Shown here one piece after another: positions 36,447-45,845 of a stretch of DNA of 64,000 nucleotides. Position 1 is the first letter of the stretch. Every line of letters begins with the position of its first letter. A program made the translations under genes and the position numbers. The stretch comes from Acetobacter ascendens (lineage in GTDB: Bacteria > Pseudomonadota > Alphaproteobacteria > Acetobacterales > Acetobacteraceae). The notes beneath the pieces are model-generated. The model saw only the letters and a program-made list of their open reading frames with translations. It was not told the DNA's origin and searched no databases. The stretch is taken from NCBI RefSeq assembly GCF_001766235.1, contig NZ_CP015164.1, forward strand, positions 248,001 to 312,000, written 5' to 3'.

Positions 36447-37949
36447 ATGACAACAACAGATACCCCCAACCAGAAGGACGAAAGCCTTCTGGCCCTTACC
36501 CTTCGGCAGCCCCCAGCCAATGTGGAGGCCGAACAGGCGCTGCTTGGCGCGTTGCTGACCAACAACCGCGCCTATGATCGTGTTTCGGACTTTTTGGCCG
36601 GTGAGCATTTTGCCAACCGTGTAAATGGCCAGATTTATGAAGCCATTGCCCGGCGCATAGAAAACGGCCAGTTGGCAGACCCCGTAACCATGCGGGCCGA
36701 GCTGGAACATTCCGGCATTTTGGCGAGTGTTGGCGGCATGGCCTATATGGCCAAGCTGCTGTCCTCCATGGTCGGGATTATCAACGCTGGGGATTACGGA
36801 CGCACCATTCATGATGCGTGGATCCGCCGCCAGCTAATTGATATTGGTGAAAACGTGGTGAACAGCGCGTTTGGCACCACCATGGGCCTTTCCGGGCAGG
36901 ACCAGATTGAAGCAGGGGAAGAAGCCCTGTTCAAACTGGCGACGGAAAAAGGCAATGAAGGGGATTTTGTTTCCTTCAATAAGGCGCTGAGCGGGGCCAT
37001 TTCTGTTGCGGCCCAAGCCTTCCAGAACGAAGGGCACGTTACGGGCCTGACATCCGGCCTGCGTGATCTGGATAAAAAAACAGGTGGGCTGCATCCGTCG
37101 GACTTGCTGATTCTGGCGGGGCGTCCGGCTATGGGTAAAACGGCGCTGGCCACCAAAATGGCTTTTTCCGCCGCCCGCGCCATTATGGATGAGGCCGAGG
37201 AAACGGGAGAAAAGCCCAAAGGGGCTGTGGCTATTTTCTCGCTCGAAATGTCGGCAGAACAGTTGGCCACACGTATTCTGTCTGAACAGGCAGAGGTTTC
37301 GGGCGAGCGTATCCGCCGTGGTGATATTGGGCAGAAGGAGTTTGACCGCTTTGTGCGTGTCAGCCACGAACTGGCCCGCCTGCCATTGGTGATTGATGAT
37401 ACGCCAGCTATTTCCCTTTCCGCCATGCGCACACGCTGCCGTAGGTTAAAGCGTACGCAGGGCCTATGCCTTGTGGTGGTGGATTACCTCCAGCTTATGC
37501 GGCCATCTGTTGGCACCCGCCCAGAAAGCCGCGTGTTGGAAATTTCCATGATTACGCAGGGCCTTAAAGCCATTGCCAAGGAATTGGAAGTGCCCGTTAT
37601 TGCGCTTTCCCAGCTTTCCCGTCAGGTGGAAAGCCGAGAAGACAAGCGGCCTATGCTATCGGATTTGCGTGAATCTGGCTCCATTGAGCAGGACGCCGAT
37701 GCGGTGATGTTTGTGTACCGTGATGAATATTACCTGCAACAGCGTATGCCCAAGGAAACAGCTTTTGAATCCATGGAGAAATACTCTATGGCGATGGATG
37801 AATGGCAGCGCAAGATGAGCCTGGTGCATAATAAGGCCGAGCTTATTTTGGAAAAGCAGCGTCATGGCCCCACGGGCACTATCAATCTGTTTTTCGAAGG
37901 CGAATACACACGCTTTGCAGATTTGGATACCATTCATCAGGATCAGTAA
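36447..37949 (+). CDS. dnaB: Replicative DNA helicase
   Basis: DnaB is the hexameric 5'-3' helicase that unwinds the fork and binds primase. The 500-residue product has the N-terminal helical domain (PPANVEAEQALLGALLTNNRAYDRVSDFL) and a RecA-like motor. The motor carries Walker A GRPAMGKTALA near residue 227, VVVDYLQLM (Walker B), and the DLRESGSIEQDADAVMFVYRDE segment. ATG 36447 gives the normal length. No intein is present. A strong terminator follows. Confidence 0.96.
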   Translation: MTTTDTPNQKDESLLALTLRQPPANVEAEQALLGALLTNNRAYDRVSDFLAGEHFANRVNGQIYEAIARRIENGQLADPVTMRAELEHSGILASVGGMAYMAKLLSSMVGIINAGDYGRTIHDAWIRRQLIDIGENVVNSAFGTTMGLSGQDQIEAGEEALFKLATEKGNEGDFVSFNKALSGAISVAAQAFQNEGHVTGLTSGLRDLDKKTGGLHPSDLLILAGRPAMGKTALATKMAFSAARAIMDEAEETGEKPKGAVAIFSLEMSAEQLATRILSEQAEVSGERIRRGDIGQKEFDRFVRVSHELARLPLVIDDTPAISLSAMRTRCRRLKRTQGLCLVVVDYLQLMRPSVGTRPESRVLEISMITQGLKAIAKELEVPVIALSQLSRQVESREDKRPMLSDLRESGSIEQDADAVMFVYRDEYYLQQRMPKETAFESMEKYSMAMDEWQRKMSLVHNKAELILEKQRHGPTGTINLFFEGEYTRFADLDTIHQDQ

Positions 37950-37956
37950 ACCTGTT

Positions 37957-37988
37957 AAAAAGGCCCCACATGTTGGGGCCTTTTTTTT
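37957..37988 (+). terminator. Rho-independent terminator after dnaB
   Basis: GGCCCCA pairs with TGGGGCC around a short loop, followed directly by eight T's at 37981-37988 and preceded by A's. It ends the gmk-hldE-AGE-dnaB transcript. Confidence 0.92.
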
Positions 37989-38302
37989 GGTAAAAACCAT
38001 CTGATATCCACGCAAATTTGAAAAGTGGTGCAGCTTGCCGTAAGGCGCTGTATGTGCCACTGCATGTACGTGCAAGAACAGCCTGTAAGCTGAATGCCAA
38101 AAAACAATAAGATCGGGCAGATTTTTTAATGAATAAACTTGGTGCCATTATTGCAGTGGCAGTGTGCGTTCTTGTCTTGCTGAATATTTCAACTGTTTTT
38201 GCGTTCTTGTTCCTGCTTCTAAAAATTGCTTTGGTTGTTGGGCTTCTTGCTCTGGCAGGGTTTCTGGTTTTTGGTTTTATTGAAAAACCAGAAACGCGCT
38301 TA

Positions 38303-39207
38303 GAGCCCTTTTGGAAATTCACGGATGAGCGTTTCGGCGTAGCATGAGGCTTCCCATGGCGATGTGGATCATGGCCTCTGCGACGTCGATCCGCTGTTCG
38401 TAGTCCTTCACAAGGCGACGCCAGCGGATCATCCAACCGAAGGTCCGTTCCACAACCCACCGACGCGGCAGGATTTCAAACCCTTTTGCTGTCTCTGACC
38501 GCCGGATGATCTCGACTGTGAAGTCGAGAAAAGTGGCCTTATCCATCAACTGGAGGCGGTCATAGGCTCCATCGGCAAACAGGTGCTTCACCCAAAGCCA
38601 GCGTTTACGAATGGCATCAAGGATCATCTGTCCTCCTGCACTGTCCGAAATATCGGCTGTTGTCAGCTGGACCAGGAGAAGGCGGCCATCCGTATCAACT
38701 GCGATGTGACGTTTCCGACCGACGATCTTCTTGCCTGCGTCATAACCACGTGTCTTTGCGTGGGGTGCCTTGATACTCTGGCTATCAATGACACCACCCG
38801 ATGGACTGGTTTCGCGTCCTGTCGCTTCACGATCGAGCATCAGACAGACATCATGAATGGTCTGGAACAGGAAACGGCGCATCAGCCTGCGGAACCACCA
38901 GTAAACCGTTTGACATGGGCCAAAATGAACCGGAAGCATCTCCCAACCGCAGCCTGAGCGCACGAGATAGCGCAGAGCATTGATGATCTCACGGAAATCG
39001 GTTGTCCGTTTCCGACCACGCCGGTTCGCAGGGGGCATCAGAGGCGCTATGCGCTCCCATTCCTCATCTGTCAGATCAGACGGATAGCGTTTCGTCTTGC
39101 GTGTAATTCCGGCCATGCGACCTCGTTGTGCTGGCGTCCACATCCTGCCTTTGAATCACGCTCAAAACCTCTTGAAAACCTATCATAGCGAATTTCCAAA
39201 AGGGCTC
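38303..39207 (-). mobile_element. IS5-family (IS1031-like) insertion sequence, copy 1
   Basis: This 905 bp element has perfect terminal inverted repeats, GAGCCCTTTTGGAAATTC at 38303-38320 against its complement at 39190-39207. It is flanked by a 3 bp TTA target duplication (38300-38302 and 39208-39210). It carries one transposase gene on the reverse strand and is inserted in codon 58 of the NERD gene. A second copy of identical length lies at 50613-51517 in the other orientation. Confidence 0.93.
38319..39143 (-). CDS. IS5-family transposase, copy 1
   Basis: The 274-residue DDE transposase fills the element. The N-terminal region has YPSDLTDEEWERIAPLMPP. The catalytic residues are probably the D in GGVIDSQSIKAPH, the D in LFADGAYDRL, and the E in VVERTFGWMIRWRR. 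It differs from the second copy in two residues (FGPC for FGPW, WLWV for WPWV). The first of these replaces a tryptophan, which might weaken this copy. Confidence 0.93.
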   Translation of the reverse strand: MWTPAQRGRMAGITRKTKRYPSDLTDEEWERIAPLMPPANRRGRKRTTDFREIINALRYLVRSGCGWEMLPVHFGPCQTVYWWFRRLMRRFLFQTIHDVCLMLDREATGRETSPSGGVIDSQSIKAPHAKTRGYDAGKKIVGRKRHIAVDTDGRLLLVQLTTADISDSAGGQMILDAIRKRWLWVKHLFADGAYDRLQLMDKATFLDFTVEIIRRSETAKGFEILPRRWVVERTFGWMIRWRRLVKDYEQRIDVAEAMIHIAMGSLMLRRNAHP

Positions 39208-39369
39208 TTACCTCCGGCCCCAACACCTAAGGGGGAAGCCCCCACAGAGCCGGTTTTTGAGAAACCGTATTTTGATGCTCATGAAAAGGGGCGGGAAGGG
39301 GAAGAAAAAGTAAGCGCAATTCTCCAGCATATGGGCTGGCCAGCCTTGCATAATGTTATTCTGGAAGAT

Positions 39370-40659
39370 GGAGGGTTCGAAGAACCGTTGATTGATTTCC
39401 CTTCTGCCTGATTTCAGGTTTTTAGCGAGTTGATTGCTGGTTCGTGGACCTGATTTTCACTCTGCGTATTGAGCAGAGAGAGGGTCTCATGCCCTGAATT
39501 GCTACGCGCTCGCGTTAATCCGCTCCAGGAGGAGAAAGCGGCGCATATTATAGACGATATTGGCCAGCCCGATCCTCATGGTGGCTCGGGTTATCCCTAC
39601 GGTTCGTATGAACAGTCCTGTCTGCGATTTCTGATCGGCAAAAACATGCTCGACACGCGACCGAATAACGGACTTTCCGGCGTTGGATCTCTGGATATGT
39701 CGTGGCATCGGCTTGAGATGAGGCTTTTTCCTGTGAACCTTCGAGACAAAGCCATGCTTGTCCATGAAGTCCTCATTGGCTTTTGAGCGGTAGGCTGTAT
39801 CCGCCCAGACTGTTGATGCCATATTGGTTTTATCCAGCAGGCCCTCGCGTAGTCTGGCACCATCGCTGGCCGCTGCATCGGTCGCTTTCCATTTGCGGAT
39901 CAGCCGAAATTTCCGGTCGATGGAAACATGCGATTTATAGCCAAAGAAAGGGATGGCCAGATCTGTTGCGGGCATACTCCCGTCATCCTGACGCTTTGCT
40001 TTCGTGAACTTCAATGTCCATCGGGCATGACGATCTTTATGGGACAGCTTTGAGGGCTTGTCCTGCCAATCCTGCGGGATCCGTCCTTCGCGCAGATCGG
40101 CCTTCTCTTCATTGGTATTGCGCTGCTTTGGGGCCGCTACCAGTGTAGCATCCAGGATCTGACCTGACATGGGGAGATAACCGGCATTCCGCAGGGTCGC
40201 ATCAAAGCGGTTGAACAAAACATCAATTGCTCCCGCCTGTGTCAGACGCTCACGAAACAGCCAGACGGTCTTGGCATCAGGCACGCGGTCAGACAGCCCC
40301 AGACCAAGAAAGCGCATGAAGGACAGGCGGTCGTTGATCAGGTATTCCGTCCGTTCGTCGGACAAATTGTTCAGCGTCTGGATGACCAGAATTTTGAACA
40401 TTAGCACTGGATCAAACGGAGGACGCCCGCCTTTGCTTCTGTCTGAATAGGCCAACGCCTTGTTCAGCTCCGGACGGAATACCTCAAAATCCACAGTCTG
40501 GGAAAATGCTTCAAGTTGGTCACCAAGCCCACTCAACCGAGCAAGCCGCTCTTCAACATCAAAGAAACCAGACTGCGTCATCAGCCACTCCTCCAGTCAT
40601 CACACAAGAGAGGGAATCACACAGAGAGACCTAAAACCAGAGGGTTTTTCGAACCCTCC
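39370..40659 (-). mobile_element. IS5-family insertion sequence of a second type
   Basis: This 1290 bp element has terminal repeats that begin GGAGGGTTCGAA at both ends, with 16 of 17 bases matching when extended. It is flanked by a 4 bp AGAT duplication (39366-39369 and 40660-40663). It has a single transposase gene on the reverse strand and is unrelated in its ends to the 905 bp element. It interrupts the NERD gene after residue 111 of the reconstructed protein. Confidence 0.92.
39502..40581 (-). CDS. IS5-group transposase
   Basis: The 359-residue DDE transposase has the N-terminal SKGGRPPFDPVLMFKILVIQ, the catalytic D in ILDATLVAAPKQRN, the second D in TVWADTAYRSKANED, and the E in SRVEHVFADQK. 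It ends with NIVYNMRRFLLLE. The pattern is that of the IS5 group. The gene looks intact, so the element may be active. Confidence 0.93.
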   Translation of the reverse strand: MTQSGFFDVEERLARLSGLGDQLEAFSQTVDFEVFRPELNKALAYSDRSKGGRPPFDPVLMFKILVIQTLNNLSDERTEYLINDRLSFMRFLGLGLSDRVPDAKTVWLFRERLTQAGAIDVLFNRFDATLRNAGYLPMSGQILDATLVAAPKQRNTNEEKADLREGRIPQDWQDKPSKLSHKDRHARWTLKFTKAKRQDDGSMPATDLAIPFFGYKSHVSIDRKFRLIRKWKATDAAASDGARLREGLLDKTNMASTVWADTAYRSKANEDFMDKHGFVSKVHRKKPHLKPMPRHIQRSNAGKSVIRSRVEHVFADQKSQTGLFIRTVGITRATMRIGLANIVYNMRRFLLLERINASA

Positions 40660-41136
40660 AGATGATAGAGGGCTGACAGAAATAGATCATCTTGTAAAAG
40701 CCCCGTGGGGCATTGTGGTTATTGAAACCAAAAATTACGATGGCTTTATTTCTGGTTCATCTACGCCGGGTGTTTGGAAACAGAGTTTTCCAAATTCTTC
40801 CGGGGTAAGCTACCGGCTGTTTATGGACCCCGTGCATCAGAACTATCGGCATGTTTGTGCTGTAAAATATTTGACCGAGATGGAAAACGTGCAATCTGTA
40901 GTGGTGTTTGCCGGGCGTGCCTATGCCAGCCCGTTTGTGCATCATCAGGTGGTGCGGCTGAAAAATCTGGAGCGCGTTTTACGTAAGCGGCCAGAAAGTT
41001 TTGCCCATGTTGATAAGCGCGAATTAGAAAAGGCATGGTACATTCTGCAACAGGCGTATATTGCCAATGCTGGGCGTGCGCGTGAACATATAGATGAATT
41101 GCGCCAGCGTTTTTCCTAAAAAAGAGCGGGGCCGGG

Positions 41137-41168
41137 TTTCTGCGGGCCATACAGGTAGCCCGCAGAAA
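41137..41168. terminator. Strong stem between convergent genes
   Basis: TTTCTGCGGGC at 41137-41147 pairs perfectly with GCCCGCAGAAA at 41158-41168. It lies between the NERD gene end and the convergent channel gene and probably ends transcription from both. The T-run on either side is poor. Confidence 0.6.
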
Positions 41169-41182
41169 TTAAAGTGTGTTGG

Positions 41183-43600
41183 TTAAACGGTTATCAGGTT
41201 TTGCCGCACCGTAACCGGTATTTTGTTTTCCTGAAACGCCTTCCAGATTTCAAAAAGTGCGGCACTACGCACGGCTGTAAGGTCCGTGCCACTTACGGCC
41301 TTGGCAGATCCAATCAGCAGGGCAGAGCCATCAGATACGGAAGACATGCTGACACTTGGCTGCACGGTTGCATCCACATCCTTACAGGCGGCAAGGGTGC
41401 GCGCCATAACATCCATGGCTTTATCCAGATCAGATGCAAAAGGTAGATTGAGTTCTATGGTGAACACACCGGGCTTTTGTGCCCGTGTAGCATTTTTGAC
41501 AGCCGAGGTAATGAACTGCGAGTTGGGGACAATCATGGTGGATTTATCATCTAGCCGGATATCGGTAGAGCGCACGCTAATGCGTTCTACCGTGCCGGTA
41601 ACACCTGCAATGGTCACAACATCCCCAATGGAAACCGGGCGTTCAGCCATAAGAATAATGCCAGAAACAAAGTTTTGCACAATGGATTGCAAGCCAAAGC
41701 CAATACCCACAGAAAGCGCGCTAACAACCCATGTCATGCTTTTAACGGTAACGCCTAGCACCGCCAGCATGCTTAGCCCCACCAAAATCCAAGCCGCATA
41801 GCTTAGAATACTCAGGATGGAGGCCTGCGCCCCGATATCTAACCGCGTGGTGGGGAAAAACCTTTGCTTGAACCAAGATTTTAAAATGCTGATGGTGTAA
41901 TAGCCCGCAACCGGCAACACGGCGCACAGCAAAATGGCATCCAGAGAGATATGGGAGCCATCGGTACTGGCTTGGCCATGAAACAACCAGTAAAGCTGGT
42001 GCCAGATTTGCTGCGGGTCAAACCCATCGCCACTGGTGGCAACAGCATAAGCTACGGCCAGCAGCAGCACATTTACAATACCGGGTACCACCACACACAT
42101 CTGGTTTACAAGCCGCGGGGGCAGCCCCAGCTCAACCAGATGCCGCCCCAAAGGCGCACTGGCCGGGAAAAGCGTGCTGGCCATAACCGTAACCAAAAGG
42201 GAAAGCAGCAAAAGGCCAGTCATGCTAATGGCCATCATGCTCAACCATGAGATGATGGTGTAAGCCAGCGGAATATAGCCTGAAAAAACAGCCAGCCAGC
42301 AGACAATGGAAATTCCCATAGCCAGACTGATTAAAAACTGTGTGCGCGAGGGTTGGCTGGGTGTGTTTTCTGCTTGGTCGGAAATGCGCAATTCCTGCGG
42401 GATAACAAACAGCAAAGGGCTTACCGCCAGCACATACAGGCCATCCATAAACTGTACGGACAGCATGGAAATGCCGCTTTGCGTATCAATATAACGCAGG
42501 AACCCACGCATAATAAGCGCTGCCGCCAACCAGAGCGGAAACAGCCGTAAATTGCGCGCAATGGTGTCCGACATCGGAAAGATACGCCATTCTGGATGGC
42601 GTGAAAGCAGGCAAAACCCCAACTCAATAACAAGCCCGCAAAGTGGAAACTGCGCGCCCATCATGCTGCCAAGGGTGGTTAAATCTTCATCCAGCGCAGA
42701 GTTATCAAAGGCCAGAACGCTCCACAAAATCTGGAAGGAAAAGCCCCATGCCAACAGGCTAAGCACACCACAAATAAGAGTTGCGATAATGGGGCGGATA
42801 CGTCCTGCAGGTAAAATACGCACCACCACCCGGCGAATAATGCCGTGTGAGAAAAACCACCCCACCAAAAGCAAGGCGGAAAGTGCTAGACCGCCGAGCG
42901 AAATAAAGATGCGCTTGCCAGCAAAAGCTACGCCCAGCACCCCAAGGGCTTCTCCCCCCAAAGCGCTGAGCCGTGTGGTGTCTGCACGGAAATTGCTGGT
43001 AAACTGAGACCAGAAATTAACACCCAGAGGTGAGGGAAAACGCTGCCACAAGGTAGCCTGCTGTATGGCGGTGCCATGCTGGCGCAGTTCATTAACAAGC
43101 TGCTGGGCTTCTACCTGATACAGCTTAAGCCGCGTCATGCGGGAATTGATATCCTGCTGTTTGGTCAGCAGGAGTTTGCGCTGCTCGGTAATGGAGGCCG
43201 CTTCTGCCGGTTCATCTTTGCCCGGCGGCTTGCCCAGAATATCTAAAAAGTTTTGATAAACCGCTTGGTAGGGTTTTAGGCGGGCTTGCAGGGTATCTGT
43301 TTGTGTAGCTACAGCATTGGCGCGGCGCAGCAAGGTGGCCAGTTCTGTTGTGCTTTGGGCGTTGCTTCTTTCTTGCTGACTGCTTTGGTAAATGGCGCTT
43401 ATTTCTGTGCCAATACTTTCCAGCGTGCTGTTACTGACAATATCAGCAGTATTGGTAATAAGGGTTGTTGGGGCCGGTTCCGTAACCTGTGTGTTTTCTG
43501 TGGTGGCTGCCAAAAGGGGGGAGCTGGTTGCAAAAAACAGGGCACCCTGCGTAAGCACAAAGCACGATAGAAAAAGAGAACAGAACCGCTTCAAACGCAT
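41183..43600 (-). CDS. DUF3772 / MscS-family mechanosensitive channel
   Basis: This large mechanosensitive channel of the inner membrane has 805 residues from ATG 43600. There is a signal peptide (MRLKRFCSLFLSCFVLTQGALFF...), then a periplasmic coiled-coil-like region to about 230 (many Q, T and R residues, DUF3772). About ten membrane helices follow, with the MscS core at the end. The core shows VVSALSVGIGFGLQSIVQNFVSGIILMAERPVSIGDVVTI and VPNSQFITSAVKN. Related proteins protect cells from osmotic downshock. An upstream in-frame start at 43681 adds a non-signal sequence and is less likely. Confidence 0.9.
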   Translation of the reverse strand: MRLKRFCSLFLSCFVLTQGALFFATSSPLLAATTENTQVTEPAPTTLITNTADIVSNSTLESIGTEISAIYQSSQQERSNAQSTTELATLLRRANAVATQTDTLQARLKPYQAVYQNFLDILGKPPGKDEPAEAASITEQRKLLLTKQQDINSRMTRLKLYQVEAQQLVNELRQHGTAIQQATLWQRFPSPLGVNFWSQFTSNFRADTTRLSALGGEALGVLGVAFAGKRIFISLGGLALSALLLVGWFFSHGIIRRVVVRILPAGRIRPIIATLICGVLSLLAWGFSFQILWSVLAFDNSALDEDLTTLGSMMGAQFPLCGLVIELGFCLLSRHPEWRIFPMSDTIARNLRLFPLWLAAALIMRGFLRYIDTQSGISMLSVQFMDGLYVLAVSPLLFVIPQELRISDQAENTPSQPSRTQFLISLAMGISIVCWLAVFSGYIPLAYTIISWLSMMAISMTGLLLLSLLVTVMASTLFPASAPLGRHLVELGLPPRLVNQMCVVVPGIVNVLLLAVAYAVATSGDGFDPQQIWHQLYWLFHGQASTDGSHISLDAILLCAVLPVAGYYTISILKSWFKQRFFPTTRLDIGAQASILSILSYAAWILVGLSMLAVLGVTVKSMTWVVSALSVGIGFGLQSIVQNFVSGIILMAERPVSIGDVVTIAGVTGTVERISVRSTDIRLDDKSTMIVPNSQFITSAVKNATRAQKPGVFTIELNLPFASDLDKAMDVMARTLAACKDVDATVQPSVSMSSVSDGSALLIGSAKAVSGTDLTAVRSAALFEIWKAFQENKIPVTVRQNLITV

Positions 43601-43770
43601 CAGAAAACCTTGTGTTTCAGGTGTCTGGAAAAAATAACACTTATATCCGTAACGTAGCGGCGTAAGAGGGGGTTGCGCCACTATTAAGCCAGCGGCTTAG
43701 TGTTATTGGGCGCGTGCGCAAGTTTCTGTTTTGTGCAGGCGGCGTATACGCTGTGCACATTCAAACAGAT

Positions 43771-43800
43771 AAAGCCCTGCCATCAAATAGTGGCAGGGGT
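43771..43800 (-). terminator. Terminator-like hairpin after the small lipoprotein gene
   Basis: On the reverse strand CCCTGCCA at 43798-43791 pairs with TGGCAGGG at 43782-43775 around an 8-base loop, followed by CTTTAT. The T-run is weak. It would end the lipoprotein transcript. Confidence 0.55.
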
Positions 43801-43830
43801 AGAAATTAACGTATGGGAAAAGTGATGGAG

Positions 43831-43980
43831 TTAGTCGTCATCACCTGTTTTGAGGTGATCATGATACCCGTATTTTTCCCACTGGGCGGCTGTGGTCAGA
43901 TGTTTCGGTTCACTGGAGCTAAACATGCCACAGGCGGATAGTCCCAAGGTGCAGGCCAGCAGCAGAACCGCGCGTTTCAT
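43831..43980 (-). CDS. Small lipoprotein
   Basis: This is a 49-residue protein too short to be seen in most gene calls. It starts MKRAVLLLACTLGLSACGMF, with a lipobox LSAC ending at C17. A Ser-rich spacer and a short charged tail follow (AAQWEKYGYHDHLKTGDDD). The S18-like position is glycine, so outer-membrane sorting is likely by the Lol rules. No family is recognised. It is 88 bp downstream of mlaF on the same strand, so it may be the last gene of that operon. It has a hairpin after it. Confidence 0.75.
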   Translation of the reverse strand: MKRAVLLLACTLGLSACGMFSSSEPKHLTTAAQWEKYGYHDHLKTGDDD

Positions 43981-44068
43981 CTTACCGAATATCCCTTACC
44001 CGTTTTGTCTGCTTTTTCTATCTCATTGCAGGGCATCGTGGGCAAGTGGAGATTGCAGGCAAGAGTGA

Positions 44069-44857
44069 TTAACGCCGCAATTCCATGCTGATGGGGCCTT
44101 CACGCCGCCCATGTGTAAACTGATCTACATACGGGTTACCACTGTTCATAAGGGAGGCTGCTGCTCCCTGCCAGATCAGCTTGCCTTTGTAGAGCATGGC
44201 GGCTTCATCCCCAATGCGCTGGGCGGATGCCATATCATGCGTAATGGCAATGGCGGTGGAGCCCAGCTTTTTCACGCAATCTACAATCAGCCCATCAATC
44301 ACCGCCCCCATAATGGGGTCCAGCCCGGTGGTGGGTTCATCAAAAAACAAAATATCCGGCTGGGCAGCAATGGCACGGGCCAAGCCCACACGCTTTTGCA
44401 TGCCGCCAGAAAGTTCAGATGGGTATAAATCCCCCACAGAAGGATCAAGCCCCACCTGCGCCAGAATGGTGCCAGCATGGTTGCGGGCATTTTTGCGGGT
44501 GATTTTATGAAGCGCCAGCAGGCCGAAGGTGACGTTTTCCCATACGGTTAAACTGTCAAACAGGGCGGCGTTCTGGAACAGCATGCCAATTTCACTGCGC
44601 CGTTTTTCACGCCGCTTTTCCGAGGCTTCCAGAACGTTTTCGCCATCAATTTCAATAATGCCGGAATCTGGCGTAATCAGCCCCAGAATGCAGCGTAACA
44701 GCACGGATTTGCCCGAGCCAGACCCGCCGATAACAACAAAGGATGTGCCCTGTGCAACATCCATGGAAACACCATCCAGCACCTTTTTGGTGCCGAAGGA
44801 TTTGTGCAGGTCCCGAATACGGATTTTAGGCGTGGTGCCTGTCATGGTCTGGCTCAT
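44069..44857 (-). CDS. mlaF: Phospholipid ABC transporter ATP-binding protein MlaF
   Basis: The ATPase of the MlaFEDB-type lipid transporter, which moves phospholipids between the two membranes and keeps outer-leaflet asymmetry. The 262-residue protein has Walker A GGSGSGKS at 44-51, the signature LSGGMQKRVGLARA, and Walker B ILFFDEPTTGLDP. It overlaps mlaE by 4 bp. MlaD, MlaC and MlaB genes are not next to it. Confidence 0.92.
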   Translation of the reverse strand: MSQTMTGTTPKIRIRDLHKSFGTKKVLDGVSMDVAQGTSFVVIGGSGSGKSVLLRCILGLITPDSGIIEIDGENVLEASEKRREKRRSEIGMLFQNAALFDSLTVWENVTFGLLALHKITRKNARNHAGTILAQVGLDPSVGDLYPSELSGGMQKRVGLARAIAAQPDILFFDEPTTGLDPIMGAVIDGLIVDCVKKLGSTAIAITHDMASAQRIGDEAAMLYKGKLIWQGAAASLMNSGNPYVDQFTHGRREGPISMELRR

Positions 44858-45639
44858 TGTGAAAAGAACAGGTCTGTCAGCAGGTAATCAAAGGCCAGCA
44901 GCATGATGGAAGCGGCCACCACGGCGGCTGTTGTGGCAGAGCCCACACCTTCTGCTCCACCTTTACTGTTATAGCCGTAGTAGCAGCCCATCAGCGCAAT
45001 AAGGAACCCAAACAGCGCGGCCTTTACCAACCCTACAGTCACATCAATGGCCTTGAGGGAGTTCAGCGTGGCCGTAATGTAAGCGGGTGCAGAAAAGCCC
45101 AACTTTACCACCGCTACGGTAAAGCCACCTGCAACACCCAATATGTCTGCCACCAGCACCAGCAGGGGCAGGGCAATAAGCCCGGCCAGCAAGCGCGGGG
45201 CTACCAGATACTTCATGGGGTTGGTGGAAAGGGTGGTGAGCGCATCTATCTGGTCTGTTACGCGCATGGTGCCAATCTGGGCAGCCATGGCAGCACCCAC
45301 GCGGCCAGCCACCATAAGGCCAGCCAGCACCGGCCCCAGTTCACGCGTAACGGCCAGCACCACAATTCCGGCAATAGCACTTTGGGCATGGTATTGTGCA
45401 AACCCGGTATAGGATTGCAGCGCAATCACCCCGCCAGAAAACAGCGCCGTAAGCGCCACCACAGGCAAAGAGAAAAAGCCTGTTTCTAAAAAGGTGGATA
45501 AAAATACCCGCCCATAAAACGGAGGGCGCACAATGTGCGAAAGCCCAGAAGCCGCAAACAGGGCCAAAGCCCCCGCCGCGCGAATAAGGGAAAGTGTAGC
45601 GCGGCCAAGGTGGGCCACAAGATTAAGCACCATGTCCAT
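44854..45639 (-). CDS. mlaE: Phospholipid ABC transporter permease MlaE
   Basis: The permease partner of MlaF. From ATG 45639 (MDMVLNL) it is 261 residues, the family length; the longer reading to 45843 adds a non-conserved tail. MlaE features include the N-terminal amphipathic helix with PPFYGRVFLSTF. The conserved GVIALQSYTGFAQYHAQSAI, VTRELGPVLAGLMVAGRVGAAMAAQIGTMRVTDQIDAL and MGCYYGYNSKGGAEGVG regions follow. The ATGA overlap couples it to mlaF. Confidence 0.92.
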   Translation of the reverse strand: MDMVLNLVAHLGRATLSLIRAAGALALFAASGLSHIVRPPFYGRVFLSTFLETGFFSLPVVALTALFSGGVIALQSYTGFAQYHAQSAIAGIVVLAVTRELGPVLAGLMVAGRVGAAMAAQIGTMRVTDQIDALTTLSTNPMKYLVAPRLLAGLIALPLLVLVADILGVAGGFTVAVVKLGFSAPAYITATLNSLKAIDVTVGLVKAALFGFLIALMGCYYGYNSKGGAEGVGSATTAAVVAASIMLLAFDYLLTDLFFSQ

Positions 45640-45845
45640 GAGTGTGGACTGTCCGTTCCTGCTGAAGTGTGAAAAGGCAGTTCCAGCAGCCGTAACCTGT
45701 GCGAGCGGGTTCGTCAAAGCATCGTTGCGTGGTGGGGGAGGTGGTATTGCCCTTTCAAATAATAAAATTTGTTTAAATTTTTGAACAGAGGTGGCAAAGA
45801 GCGCCCAGCCATTTTGCGAAATGGCACTATATGGGGTGTTCAATT

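Larger units (their letters stand above)
38129..41119 (+). pseudogene. Membrane-anchored NERD-domain protein split by two insertion sequences
   Basis: Three pieces, 38129-38302, 39211-39369 and 40664-41119, join in one frame once each IS and one copy of its target duplication are removed, giving 262 residues. The first piece has an N-terminal membrane helix pair (MNKLGAIIAVAVCVLVLLNI, then LLKIALVVGLLALAGFLVFG). The second has HEKGREGEEKVSAIL and LHNVILED. The third continues DRGLTEIDHLVKAPWGIVVIETKNYDG and ends in a helical tail. The ED / IDHLV / IETK pattern is that of NERD (nuclease-related) domains. Its normal function is unknown; as it stands only a short N-terminal fragment could be made, fused to a few IS-encoded residues. 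Confidence 0.85.
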
